64,000 nt of DNA, taken from contig NC_133492.1 of assembly GCF_025370935.1 (NCBI RefSeq), positions 13,621,020 to 13,685,019 of the forward strand, in the 5' to 3' direction. The translations under genes were made by a program, and so were the position numbers. A model generated the notes under the pieces. That model was given only the letters and a program-made list of their open reading frames with translations. It searched no databases and was not told the DNA's origin. Of this stretch, positions 12,050-24,289 are shown piece after piece. Source of the DNA: Choristoneura fumiferana. Lineage: Eukaryota > Arthropoda > Insecta > Lepidoptera > Tortricidae. Every line of letters starts with the position of its first letter. The first letter of the stretch is position 1.

Positions 12050-12665
12050 AATTTTACTTACAAGTTATTTTTTGCTGACTGTATATTTTGTTGATTGTAC
12101 CTACTTGCTTTGTCATCCAATTAACATATTAATTATGTGTCTACAAATTTTCAAGTCAATCCGATCACTAAAAACGACAACAACGAACAAGGTAAGTTAA
12201 ATAAAAGCCTGTAAAAACTGATAAATATGGATATATCGACACCCAAAATATCGATACTTATAGGCATAGGGCAAATGTTGTAGCTAAAATATTTGTTATT
12301 CACTTTTCGCAGCAATTAAAATACAAATAAGTTTTTGTTAAAAATACCTTTTTTAATACAAGCTTTTCTTGCTGACTGTGCTTTTTTTGACTGTACTCGC
12401 ATTGCCACCTTAAATAAATTTCCGTACCAAATTTCAAGTCGATGCCTTTAATCCTTGAGGAGTTCTGTCCTGCAGAGACGATCCTGACCAGACTACCAGG
12501 ATAACACTGCTAGATTGTTGTATTGTAACTAGATTTACATAAGTATGCCACAATTCACATCAATCCGATCTCAGGAAGTAGGTGAAATTTGCTTCTAAGA
12601 TTTGACCCATGCATGACCCAAATAAAGTAATAAACAAACAGAACCAGCTAAAGAAAAGCTTTTAA
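12050..12665 (+). repeat. Family N repeat, two adjacent copies
   Basis: Two copies lie side by side (about 12050-12225 and 12341-12665). Each begins ttttttgctgactgta and includes a phrase like caaatttcaagtcgatgcc, then agacgatcctgaccagac and taccaggataacac in the second. Other copies are at 43200-43440 and 58235-58420, with a diverged end at 42015-42135. The copies end cataagta ... aaataaaagc. Non-coding; class unknown. Confidence 0.6.
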
Positions 12666-13584
12666 TAAAAATACATGTGTTAGAGTTAGCTATTAGCTGA
12701 ATTCTGTCGTGTTAAATTGTTTAATTTTATGGATAGAATCAGCTATGATTGAGTATTTTTTAATATTTATTTATTAAAATACAGTAAGTACCTAATTTCA
12801 GTTTCAATTCAATTAAAAGATTTACTATTACAATATTTTCGTAGATTTTGAAAACGGGTCGCTTGATTTTCACGAATCACTCAAAGTTAATGTAACTGTT
12901 ACTTACACTTACGAATATCAAAAAAAACTCTGCCACTGGTTCAGAAAAACATCTGTTGAGAAGTACCCGGCATGAAACTCAACGAGTTATATTTTTAAAC
13001 AGGTTTACAATGTTAATAAATGACTTACATCACAAGTATTTAGCAACTATATTTTTATCCCAGTAGAATCACTATTTGAAAGAAAAGATCGACAAAGCCG
13101 ATCGGAATTAATTCCAAACACAAATAGTGTAAGTTAAACAATACGTGACAAAACAATAAAAATATAGATACTCTGGTGTTATAAAAATATGAATCTGGCA
13201 AGGTTTTATATTATGTACAGGTTGCATGGTAAATAAATCTCAATACATCAGCACCTCCGCCCGGTCGCAGCGACGTGATGTATTTCGTTCAAGCTGCTAC
13301 GCCATTTTACGTTGCAAAAGAAAACAACTTGAAAGCGCCACTATATTTATATAAGGACTAGGAATAAATGGACAACTATTAAACGCTTGTAACGAAAAGA
13401 AACATTTGTTTAACAAGGCATTGTATTGAATTTGGATGTTATGCATTAAATGTTCATATTGTCGTTGTGCGTTAACGCATCTGCTGCCGAGTGTCAACCC
13501 CGAGAATTTGTCGAAGTCAAATTCAAAACATTTATTCAGTAAATAGGCCGCAATGGACACTTTTACACGTCATTTTTTAAACTA
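12666..13584. other. Intergenic DNA
   Basis: No gene supported. The 87-codon minus frame at 13297-13560 contains ataaatgttttgaatttgac, a phrase I recall near LINE 3' ends in moths, so the stretch is probably repeat-derived. Confidence 0.4.
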
Positions 13585-13665
13585 CCAGCGCTTTAGAAAA
13601 GACCACCATTGCCAAGAAAAATGCGCCGCAAGAAACTTGGCAGAAAGTCCTTTTTTCAAAATAAA
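13585..13665 (+). repeat. Short dispersed repeat (agcgctt ... aagaaactt)
   Basis: Matches the reverse complement of 21880-21948: ctaccagcgcttt, a short variable part, aagaatgcgc-like and caagaaacttt. The repeated unit is about 70-80 bases. Function unknown. Confidence 0.5.
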
Positions 13666-15221
13666 ATAATTATTAAAAAAAACACTTAAAAACTACAGTA
13701 TAAAATTAAAGAAAAATTACAAGAAAAGAATAATAATACAGGGATAGTATGTCCCTTAGTCACAAAACTAAAAGTCAGGTGCCAGAAAAGTATAGGTACA
13801 TGTACATTCAAATGCCTGCAAAATTGTGGCTACAGCAGTAGGCAAAAGTCACCAAGACACATACCTATATGAGTTGCTGGTACTGAATGTCTGGAAGAGG
13901 TCGTTTTTAAGCCATAAAACAGCTTAGTCACAGAATAGGTAATAGTAAAAGTAAATAATAATAAGGCTTAGATTACCCTTCTTTTTATTTTTTGAATCGT
14001 AATCGGTTTTTTACAGTACACACTCTCTAATCTAATGAAAAAACTACTAAAGCTATTAAAAAAAATAACATTGGAACATAGAACCTCCTCCTTTTTTCAA
14101 GTCGGTTAAAAACGACGCATCATCTCGAGCGTCATTCGTGAAAAATCCAATATGGCGCCCGCTGCGTTTTATAAACTTATGCTCAGGTTTACAAACGAGA
14201 CCATCTTGATTTGCATTGTTTTGTATAAATTAATAGGGCTATTGCTGTAATGACGGGTAAGGATAGATGTTCGTTATTGTTTGAAACTTTGGGATGCTGC
14301 TGCAACATCTTTGGATTAATTTTACGTTAGTCTTAAGTGGTTTACTTCGGTAACGGCGCGCGAGTTGTATTTATAGCCTAACTCTCTAATGTTCTTTGTA
14401 TTACCTTCCTGCCTGTAGTAGCGAACGAAAAAGTACTTTTGGTTCTTGTAAAGCCAGGGAGGTATTTAAGTTGCACTGCTAACTTCATTTGTTTTGTAGC
14501 ATTTTTAAGTACCTTTGCTTTCACGAGCAAACATTTTGGCAACGCTTACGAGTATTGCATCACAACCACATTTTTAAAATATAATGTGGTTTCTGTCGAT
14601 TTGATGATATTTTCATATTTAATAGGGTACAGTGCTCTGATCAAATCTCTCTAAGGATGCTACAATTGTTATGGGTTAGTAAGGGCTCATACATAAATTA
14701 CGGCTCAAATTTTTAGGGGGGGGGAGGGGTCAGGCGGTTTGTGACGCATGAACAAAATAATTACCATTTTCATAATACTATGGACAATACTAAATACTAT
14801 GTGACAAGGGATTATACTTAAAAATGGTCAAACTTGGTGTGACGTGCTTTATGGATGGACGGATGGTTTGTGTGTCGATACGATAGTTAATTCGAACTAA
14901 GCTCTACAACATAAAAAAATACCGAAATGAACTGAAGTCACATTTTTATTACAACTTTTTCCAGATCCTTTAAAAGAAAGATGAAAGAATATAAGAGCTT
15001 TCAAAATCGTAATCGGTCCCTCTGGAATCCACGTGAGCAACTTGAGATAATAAACAAAAACATCATAAAGCCATCAACAGAATAATGGTATGCTTACTCA
15101 CTTGATGCCTAGGTGCTTGCTACGCATATTACATCTACATATCTATAGAATTACACAACGCCGCTCGCATTTTGTCGCATCAGTAGGTACTTATGAACCT
15201 CTTCGAAGGATGATTGGTTAT
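13666..15221. other. Intergenic DNA with small repeat pieces
   Basis: Bases 14085-14115 hold acctcctccttttttcaagt followed by cggttaaaa, and 14685-14745 hold a nine-G run with ggtttgtgacgcatg. I recall both as pieces of common moth repeats. The rest is AT-rich with no defensible exon. Confidence 0.4.
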
Positions 15222-15430
15222 TTGGAGTCTTTTTGTATTTTTTATTTCAACTCCAAATTTTTTACTTTTACGGAATGCTGAGGACCTGGGTTCGATTCCC
15301 AGCGCTGGTCTCTTTTTCTGGTTTTTCTGTGCATCCATGTCTCAGTTTGTATTTTCTCTTCGAAGGAGTTGCTAGTCATTCATTCACTTGTCTTATTTTT
15401 AATTTCGTTATGTTTAATTTCCGTTTTTTT
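15222..15430 (+). mobile_element. tRNA-headed SINE family S3
   Basis: Contains gaggacctgggttcgattcc, a perfect RNA polymerase III B box, followed by cagcgctggtc, tttttctggtttttctgtgc and ttgtattttc. The same series occurs at 43990-44190 (minus) and 59560-59780. A terminal phrase ttggagtctttttgtat lies upstream here and also near the 43990 copy. Confidence 0.7.
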
Positions 15431-15917
15431 TAGATGTTTTCCAGTCAAAGCTTGTAGATGGAGAATTCTATGAAAAATTGCACTTTGACGCTAGAAAGGT
15501 AGAACCATTAAAAACTATGGAACCTCAACTCCGCTCGCTTATCGCATTTCTATAAACTTTTTCTTAAACAAATTCAAATATTGTCTCAATTCAAAGCTGT
15601 AGATAAAGTAAGTACCTATTATACATACATCTCATGCACTCTGAATTCAGCTCAATCTGACTCGTTTATTTTATTCTTCGCAGTTATTTCTCTCGTAACG
15701 AAGGAAAATTTATGTCAAGTAGATTTATCTTGTTTAAGGTGATTTTTGTAGGCACATTCATTTGTGCGAGTTACTTTTATGTAGCTATTCATATTTGGCT
15801 TTGCGTTTCTTTTCCGTAAATGGATAAAGGCGTTTGTGTTGAGAGACGGACCTGGACCGTTAATGCCTTACACATGGAGACATTAGGTACACCATGGCAA
15901 TGCCATGCACGTCATAG

Positions 15918-16065
15918 TCATGTAAGCCTAGTGATTTGACTTACGGGTTCCCAAGCTGGGCTCAATCCCACGCGCTCACGCTTAGCTCACGCAGTTTTTC
16001 AGAATTTAAGTATGTCCGAAATTTTGAAATTAACCACTAACTTTACGGTGAAGAAAAGCGAATAA
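15918..16065 (+). mobile_element. Old, diverged SINE family S1 copy
   Basis: Weak but ordered matches to S1: ctagtgatttgac, a B-box relic ggctcaatccc, agtttttcagaattt, then ccactaactttacggtgaag. Divergence is high and the 3' half is missing. Confidence 0.45.
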
Positions 16066-16139
16066 ATTGTGAACTAAAAGAATTTCCTTGCTCACCCGCG
16101 ACCTTACGATAGATAAGCTTATGCAAAATATGCGTGTTC

Positions 16140-16330
16140 ATGCAGTTCCTCCACCTCCACACTGTAAGAACACGCACAAATCACACAAACCCATCTATCA
16201 CCACCACCACTCTACACTGACGCGTTTCGAACTCAACCAGAGCTCATCCTCAGAGTGACACAAACGCACACCATGCTACTAGTTGTTAGACTAACGAACC
16301 ACAACCACCGTTTTAATTTGTCACTGTAAC
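16140..16330 (-). mobile_element. Penelope-like element terminal region
   Basis: On the minus strand this reads gaggatgagctctggttgag, ttcgaaacgcgtcag, then a GTGGTG-rich stretch and gatgggtttgtgtgattt. I associate this series with terminal repeats of Penelope-like elements. No reverse transcriptase or GIY-YIG frame is present nearby, so it is a solo terminal piece. It encloses the ribozyme-like fold listed next. Confidence 0.5.
16215..16257 (-). ncRNA. Hammerhead-ribozyme-like fold with intact core boxes
   Basis: Read on the minus strand from 16257 down. Helix I CACT pairs with AGTG. The first core box is CTGAGGA, matching CUGANGA. Helix II is GAGCTC/GAGTTC (six pairs) around loop TGGTT. Then comes GAA, the minimal helix III ACG/CGT with no loop, and C at the cleavage position. 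All invariant core bases are present. One extra base (T, 16246) lies between the first box and helix II, as also in the copy at 3589. In Penelope-like elements such motifs process the RNA. Helix I is only four pairs, so activity is uncertain. Confidence 0.6.
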
Positions 16331-16402
16331 TCCCCAAGTACCCACATATGTTTTATGAAACAAAACAAAACTACCCACAAATTATTAATAAAAAAATTGA
16401 AC

Positions 16403-16519
16403 CGTCCTTCAAAACTACCTTGATTTTTATTTATTTACTGTCAAGGCATGTTTTATTAACTACCATTGCTGAAATTAGATCCAAGCCATAATAAAAAATC
16501 AAGGTAGTTTTGAAGGACG
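16403..16519. repeat. Perfect 26-bp inverted repeat
   Basis: Bases 16403-16428 are the exact reverse complement of 16494-16519, with a 65-base spacer. The arm starts cgtccttcaaaactacc. No other copy in the window. It may be a MITE or a snap-back sequence. Confidence 0.75.
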
Positions 16520-17216
16520 TTAAAAAAAAAATAAGATGCCATAGAGAGTGCCTTTACGCCCTTTGAGCCTTAAGGTATCGATTTGACAACTTCCAAAAAA
16601 GGTGTACACTTTCACTCTTAGGTACTAAATAATACGGTTTTATTCGGCTTTCCGTTCATAGGCCTTGTGAAAATCGGTTTTTCGTACTTTCGGTATTATA
16701 ATAATAGTTACAAGTGAAGCTCATTAGCTTGCTTCAAAAGCGTAAAAAAAACAAAAGGGAGCTTAATCGCCACTCAAAACGAAGCATCGTTAAAAATTAA
16801 AAAATCCCATATCTTTACAAGTAATTATGTTGGAGGACACTCAAAAAGTACAGCCTGGGATTCACTTTGGGCTCCCGCTGACCCGATTAAGATGCCCAGC
16901 GAAGAGTGGACAGTTTCCGAAGGGCTATTCCTTGTAGCACTCTTCCCATTAGGAACACCCTCTTGCATGCTTTCGAGGACCCTCGATTCTTCACAAGCCC
17001 GGAATTCCACGGCAAGTGATTTTCCACTCTGAGTGCGCTCGGAGCTGTGTCCCTTCTATAATATAATTTGGTTGGATATTTTCAAATCGCGTGTCAGGCA
17101 ATTAATTTTAATAAGTTGGATGCTGGTTGTTTGGGGCAGTTAAATCGGTAGTTAAAATCGTTGTTTTGTAATTGCGTGGTTTAAGTGCAGGCTGCGTTAT
17201 CTGTTGCTGATTTAAG
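16520..17216. other. Intergenic, with a GC-richer island
   Basis: Bases 16830-17060 are distinctly GC-richer than their neighbours and hold a 61-codon minus frame without a recognised domain. This may be a captured gene fragment or an unknown repeat. Confidence 0.35.
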
Positions 17217-17221
17217 CTGAC

Positions 17222-17310
17222 CATTTGATTAGTGTTAAGTCTTAGGTTGATGCCGTCTCTATTTGCGAATCTCACATTTAACCGTCGGTTACGCTAATCT
17301 GCAGATAAAT
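17222..17310. repeat. Decayed relative of the hairpin MITE at 4863
   Basis: Shares gattagtgtta, gatgccgtctctatttg and cacatttaaccgtcgg with the copy at 4863-4961, but one arm is damaged. Confidence 0.5.
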
Positions 17311-17432
17311 CTGATTGCTCTCGCTTACCTACTGCAATTTGCTTCCATAAGCACGTACAATATAATGGTTGTAAATAAAGCCATAAGTAGCGAAAATGTA
17401 TCAAAATAGGAACTACTTATAATATTTCGTAG

Positions 17433-17552
17433 GTACAGTCAAGTGTAAAAATATGGACTTACCTAACCCTTCAAAAATATGTACCACAGACGATTCCGAC
17501 GTAATAAGGCCGTGGTAACTAACTACATATTTTTGTATTCGACTATAGGTAC
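17433..17552. mobile_element. Small MITE, about 120 bp
   Basis: Imperfect inverted ends: gtacagtcaagtgtaaaaat on the left against gtacctatagtcgaatacaa on the inverted right side, both running on to aatatg. The centre holds ccacagacgattccgacgta. No coding capacity. Confidence 0.5.
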
Positions 17553-18635
17553 TACAATATTTTTACCTTGCTTCGCAGCTACAAAACGTACCGTAAATAT
17601 TATATTAATTTTGGAAATTAAATTTTATATTTTTTTTTAAATACTGATCTCTATTATTTAATAATTTGATGATGTTTATTAAAGTTTAAAAAGATAAAAG
17701 TAAAAACGTTGACTTCGCTTACTTTAACCTTTGGTTTCCAATTTTTTTTACTATGGTATTTAATTTTATGGCTTTTGTAAAAAAAGGTTTTTTTCAGTCC
17801 GCACTTTGAAGCGCATAAAATCTTATATTATCGCTAGTAACATTTCAATGTACAGGCAAGGAACCTTTGTGCTACTAATGTCATGTTGACATTCCCATAC
17901 ATTTGCCAAAGAAATCATAGCGAAATTTATTTTAAAAAACTACTCTCTCTGCAGCTAGTGTAATTCAGTTGCCTTGAATGTACAATTTTATTTTTCCATA
18001 TTATCTACGTATGTTTGTATGTTCGTCATTAATTTCATCCGCCTAAAAGGCAGCACTTAAGCTCATTTTACGTAAACTCACGCGCACTCAAATTAGACTC
18101 GCGATTGATGACCTGCCATTAGTTTAAGAATACCATCTGTGAGGAGGGACACTTTGTTAGCCCTCGCGAGGCAAACGTCTAAGAATTTTGAAGTTGTTTA
18201 GAGCTGTTTTTAGCTTTAATTATATTTCACATAATATATATATCCATCAATACATAATTATATCAATGTGGAGGTTTCATTTTATCTTTTTTAAAGATGG
18301 AAAGAATTAAAAAAAAGTTGACTAATGATTGTCTTTCAAGAACCGGAATATACAATAAGGCTGATATTTACGTAATATTATTATATTTTGCCACTACAAC
18401 AATATAGTCGTATTGTAATAAAAGTAGGTATAATGGAGTGTCGTAAGCAAGCAATAGGTACAAATTGTACTTTGTACATTTTACTTCCAAAAGAAGGCCT
18501 TATGGTTTAACACACTTGGAATCACAATTGTTTTCACCATTCCTTTCTAAGACAAGTGTAGAAAGAGATAGTGAATATTATTTGAACGTCAGTGCCTTAG
18601 ACAATACGGCCTCAGGACTCTAACACAGGATTTTT
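17553..18635. other. AT-rich intergenic DNA
   Basis: Bases 18496-18615 share the phrase cttat..tt.acacact.ggaatcac with 45141-45260, so an unnamed repeat is present. Nothing else is recognised. Confidence 0.4.
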
Positions 18636-19138
18636 AGGGATCCGTACCCAAAGGGTGCCAACGAAACCCTATTTCTGAGACTCCGCTGTCTGTATGTCTG
18701 TCTGTCTGTCCGTCCGTCTGTCACAGGGCTCTATCTCTTGAGCCGTAATAGACACTTGAAATTTTCACACACGATGTATTTCTGTTGCCGCTATGACAAC
18801 AAATACTTAAACAGAATAAAATAAATACTTGAGGGGGGCTCTCATACAACAAACTTTATTTTTTGTCGTTTTTTGCACGATATGAATACCGACAGCATGT
18901 GTCCGTAAGTCCCGTTTGTGGTATTTTGACTATGAGTGAAAATCACGAAAGTTTAAAACATTAGAGCATGTATCCGCTTGAAATATTCAGAGTATATGCA
19001 TTTTAAAAATAAATAATTTAACTAAAATAAAATAAATATTTAAGGAGGGTCCCATACAGTAAACGTGATTTGTGCCGTTTTTTAATGGTACGGAACCCTT
19101 CGTGCGCGGGTCCGCCTCGCACTTGGCTGGTTTTTTAT
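18636..19138 (-). repeat. Family K repeat, near full length, inverted
   Basis: Begins with agggatccgtacccaaaggg, then a (CTGT)n tract and ctcttgagccgtaatagac. It ends aacccttcgtgcgcgggtcc, gcctcgcacttggctggttt. The inverted end matches the start of 7963-8635. Length is about 500 bp. Confidence 0.7.
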
Positions 19139-21879
19139 GATAGACACGGCTGTTTATAGCCTATAGCGTATTTTAATATACCTATGGTGCGCGAATGCAA
19201 TGCTCGAATGCAGTCCAAATGCTCTTGGCAGGTTTTTCATGCAACCCTAAATTGTGGGCAAACAGCCGTGCTTTATTTCCCGATGTACTTAAAACGAAAT
19301 ACCGAGGTTTGATCAAATTCCTAAGTATATTTGTAAAGTGAAAAACAGTCTACAGTGTTTATCCTATCAAATCGAACACCTAGTTTCACATAGTACGTAC
19401 GACGAGAGTTGTCATCATCGTAGCTTTACCTGACTGACGCGGAACCCATGAGAAGTGCACTTTTTTACCATCATGTATTACAAAGGAATACAGTAATACA
19501 GCTGTTCCAAATGTCAACGTTAATGCTCCGTAGATGATAGTTCATAAGTTTGTCAGATTACTTAAGTGATTCAACATAGAAAAATAAAAAATCGACATGT
19601 GTACAAATTATGCTTCAATCTACCTGTACAACACAGTGTCAATATCAGGAAAAACTTAATCAGGTAGTTTATGAGCTATTCTATCAGCCTTTTTAGTTCT
19701 GGAGTACTTATAGATATAGGGAAAATTGTTTGTATATCGTCGTATATTCGCGTATTCCCTGTTACAACGTAAACGTCTTGTATGATTGTAGCCAATCATT
19801 GGATTTCTCGAGGAAGCGCGAGCGTCATAGGTAACCTTTTTTTCCATAGCTTTGATTGCCTGTCATATTTTTTGACAGATGGCGCACATAACTATCTCCT
19901 GTGATAAGTGCTTTGTGCCTAGTGCAAGCGCTCGCAATGATTTAGATAGCATATAAAGCCCATGTGTGCTTTAGAAAAAAAAATGGTTTCTATTCCGCTA
20001 CCTAACCATAAAAGGCCTATGTCGCATTCTAGTGTATGCAAAATTATACTCTAAAACAAGACGACACAAGGTGTAATGTTGACTAGTAAAAAATTGGATG
20101 TAGACAATATTTTTCGTAGTAATTCGGCAATTCACGCTAGCTGAGAGTTGACTGAGAGTGGGCGAGCAATTACAACCGGGTAGTATTTTGATCAACTAGC
20201 CGCTCAAACGCGGGATAACAAGGTACCCAGGATATCAATGGATTTTACCGTATCATTCTAAAGATAATTTTCCCCCTTTTTATTCCTAAACAGTTTGTGA
20301 TATATTTAAAAAAATGGCTTTTTTAAATAGTTTTCTGTTTACGTAACAGGTTATATAAAGTTACATTTTAATATCTTTGAATCAAATAAGGTTATGAATT
20401 ATATTGCAAGAGTTTGAGGTAAAATCTAAACTACGGGGTTCAATAATGTTTGAAGAAAACGTTGACACGGTTACTGGTAAAGATCCCTTAGAGGAATAAG
20501 TGTACTTTTGTACATGTATTTCAAGGTTTGTGAATTCTATTTCTTTCTTTACTTTAGAACTTCTACAAAAAAGTATGTAAATACATATATACATAAAACG
20601 TTATGTAAGTATAATTGTTTAATGGGCCAATCAACTTTTTTACCGACAATAATCTGTCCGCGACATTTTTCAAACAATTGCAAATTTTTGTAAGTAAACA
20701 TGTTTTTCCTGTAATTTAATAAGATGGTGTACATGAATACATACCATCCTACGTAAGTTCAACATATTAAACCTTGAAATATCTTGTTGGAAGTACGATT
20801 TTTTGGTAACGCCCGAAACAATTTTGGTAACGCAGGAGACGCCTAAAGTGTCGGTAAAATAGTTGATTGGCTTTAATATTGGTAAATTTTTGGAGTGTTA
20901 TGGCACTATACCTCTTTAGTCTCTATCTTCTTTAGTCTCGAAGCAAAATCATCAGTGCTATTGATCTATGGAGTAATTTTAAAACACTATGTACCTATAT
21001 AAACAACACGCGTTTACGAATCCGGGCCAGAGCGTAGCGAGTGCTAAAAAGTGTCTATAGTAGGTACTATACTCGTACATAGAATTGTTAATTTTGGAGA
21101 ACTGGCTAATAGGCAGCGCAACGGGAATATGTGTGACAGCTGTTCAGAATTGTGATGTCGGCCGAAGAGGCGCAAATTCGAGAACGCTTGTAATAAAGTG
21201 CTAGAGTGCAGTCGTTGGCAAAATGCCTTTAGAAAATGCAGTTAGTGGTAAAATTACCTACCTCGCTTACTCTAAGCATGTTAAATAAAGAAGGATTGAT
21301 AGAATTCAAAACAAAGGATTAGCTGGAGGTAATGATATTGTAATACCGCAGAGTGGGTGGGCTGTAACCTAGTTTAAAACGTCGGCAAAAATAATTAAAT
21401 TAAATTAACAAGCAAAAATCTACCTACAAAACCATGGACTATGGAATAAAAAACGGTAAGTACTCGTACCTATTTAGCAAGAAGATTTAATTAACTTGCA
21501 TCACATCGCAATAATACAACATCCTATATGGTTAACTAGAAGAGATCCTTTTATTTATTCGTAAGTGTTATATTCACCTTTGTATAATTTAATTATTATT
21601 ATAATTATGTTTGTTTCTTCTTTAAAATAAATCATTTTTACATATACGCGTCAAAATGAACGATCATGATACTCGTCAGTGCTATGCAACCAGTGATACG
21701 AAGGTACAATGATACAAATATTAACCAACCCTAATACAATCATAAAACTAACTGCAATATATCACATCAAATAGGTAATGAGTGAGCACACAAATATACC
21801 CGAGTGCCTCTTTTAACTAGTTTTTATTATTTCCATGCACGAAGTGAATGTAAAGCAAGTCATATTTCAATGTAAACAT
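19139..21879. other. AT-rich intergenic DNA, no gene supported
   Basis: About 2.7 kb. Several 60-70 codon frames on both strands lack domains and overlap one another, so they are chance. No clear repeat boundaries. Confidence 0.5.
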
Positions 21880-21948
21880 GAATTTACAAAGTTTCTTGTA
21901 GCGCATTCTTCTCCGCAACGATGTTCTTTCCGAAAGCGCTGGTAGTAT
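21880..21948 (-). repeat. Short dispersed repeat abutting family L
   Basis: Reverse complement of the unit at 13585-13665. It directly abuts the start of the family L element, so L may have inserted at its end. Confidence 0.5.
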
Positions 21949-22546
21949 AAAAACCGGCCAAGAGCGTGTCGGACACGCCCAAAATAGGGTTCCGTAGCCA
22001 TTACGAAAATATTAAGTAATATTTTTCTAAGAATTTCGTATTTTATACGGAATCTTCCATAGTTTAGGTCTATTTTATACCTTTAACTACTAATAATTCT
22101 CAAGCAAACTTAACCGTTATAGTGTTCCTTGAAAGTTTGATATACTTACTACCATCCTGATTTTTTTCAAATTTTTCCACCCACCGGTTTAGATTTTAGA
22201 GGGGGGGACGCTCGATTTTAATGAAAATTTGCACTTTAAAGTTGAATATTTCGCAAACAAATCACTGAATCGAAAAATCGTCTTAGCAACCCCCTAATGG
22301 TTTTAAAAGAACTATCGAACGATACCCCACACTACAAGGTTGGATGAGAAAAAAAAATCACCTCCAGTTTACGTCTATGGGAGATACTCCCATTTTGTCG
22401 GCATAGTTTACATAGTGCAAAATTACAGCTTTCTAGCATTGATAGTCCCTGAGCAAAGCCGCGGACGGACGGACAGACAGACAGACAGACATGGCGAAAC
22501 TATAAGGGTTCCGTTTTTGCCATTTTGGGTCCGGAACCCTAAAAAG
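21949..22546 (+). repeat. Family L repeat, full length (about 600 bp)
   Basis: Starts accggccaagagcgtgtcgg and ends cattttgggtccggaaccct. A near-complete inverted copy at 60357-60953 has the same two ends, which defines the family. The short ggttccg/cggaacc phrases near both ends are inverted relative to each other. A GGACGGACAGACAGAC tract lies near the 3' end. Non-autonomous; class unresolved. Confidence 0.8.
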
Positions 22547-23619
22547 TGACATGTAAAAGAGCACTTTGCGGCCTACTTACAAAATAAATCATTTTGATAC
22601 TTGCTAGCGAAAAAGATTGTCAAATTGCAATATAAAGTATGTCGTTCGTGCCAACATAACGTCGGGTAATGGGCGATATTCATATAGACGAATACCTACA
22701 GGGACAAATGTATGTACTTTGTAGATAACAACAGGGTGATTTCGGGTTCATGATTTCAACTATTATTTTCTACTGATGACTTATGGTTATTCATTTATTT
22801 TAATAAAAAAATGTCTGAACTTACCACTACGATCATCATCATACTTTCTAATCTCCAACCTCCAGTCAACCTCTTTGCTAGAAAACTTAAAAAATTATGA
22901 GTAATAATGTCACATTACGTCAAAGTCAATCAACGTGATAATAAAAATTGAAAGAATACGGTGACCATAATCAGCAATCATTACAGTTTGCATTTTTTTG
23001 AAGCTGTACAAAACTAAGGCATATTATACATTTAGTACTAACCTATAGTGATCTTTTGATGAAAGTATGTTAGATGTTCTTTTTTGATACACGTTACCCA
23101 AATCACCCTGTAGAAACAGCGTCTACCAATCAATAGAGACCGAAAGGATCGCGACGAAAAATATAATAAAACAAGCGGCAGGCGAGATTGCAAATTTGGA
23201 ACAATGCATATTTCCCCTTAACTGGAGGTAGACGTAAAATCGCGTTGCGAATAATAATAAAATTATGTTTTCAGTTATTGCCAGCGTTTATATCAAAGTT
23301 TATATTGCTGAACGAATAAAACTGTCGTGCGGTAGTTTGTTGCACGAAATAGAATGCATCTGTGCATTATTATGAGCATGCATTTTATTTCTTTATTTAT
23401 ATTGTTAATAGTTAGTTTCCTTTGTTAGGTATTTTGTGGTCAATTAAACTGTGCGAAAATAAAATACTTTTCTGTGATTTCACGCGAAAAAATTAGATAC
23501 CGATGACAAATTGAAAGATTACATTAGTTAAGTTACCACGTGTATTTTTTTGATGTTAATGTATATGTATCAATAATTATTGTGAAAAACAAAGACAGCA
23601 CATAGCAATCACAAATCGT
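22547..23619. other. AT-rich intergenic DNA, nothing recognised
   Basis: No supported gene or repeat boundary. Confidence 0.55.
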
Positions 23620-23925
23620 CATCATCATTCCAACCTAAATGTATCCCATAGCTGGGCACAGGACTCCTTTCAGAATGAGAAGCCTTGGGCCACAGTTAAT
23701 TAAGGCCTAGGGTGGCTTGAGAACTTCACTCGTACCATTGAATTGCTTCGCAGATCTGTGCAGTTTTCCTAGCCATGTTTTCCTTCACCGCAAAGCTCGT
23801 GGTAAATTTCATATGTAATTTCACACGTGAATTCCAAAAACCTCACAGGTTTGAGCCTGGGTTTGAAGCCACGATCCTCTGCTTGATTAGGTCATAAGTC
23901 AAACTACTAGTTTGCCACGGCTTTT
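23620..23925 (-). mobile_element. SINE family S1, near full length, diverged
   Basis: On the minus strand: gtggcaaactagtagtttgac (decayed A-box half), catgggtttg-like B-box relic, accacgagctttgcggtgaa, a tail with cccagctatgggatac, then GATGATGA. It is an older copy with several indels against 56690-56993. Confidence 0.7.
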
Positions 23926-24289
23926 ACAATCACAACAATCATAAATAATACTATTCAAATTATGTTTTGAATTCATATAGAGTTGTTGAAACGACACAGT
24001 CCCAATTTAGACATCGACAAGGAACCAATGTTTCATACATGACAAAATAATCACTGATTTAATTATTATGCGTTACGTTCTGTAATTTCAAGAAGTTAAA
24101 ATAAGGGTATTTTATGGATATTTTGCTCTAATACTCATAATAACTTGGAGTTGGCACAATTTCACGCCCCGGCTCTAGCGTAAAAGAACTTACTTTCGAC
24201 GAATTAAAAAAAAAAATTCTTTAATCTTCAAAATTCTATTTTTTTGTACTATTGCTTCATGGGGTGTAATGGGGTTCAAATAACATCTC
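23926..24289. other. Intergenic DNA, nothing recognised
   Basis: AT-rich, with no supported feature. Confidence 0.5.
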
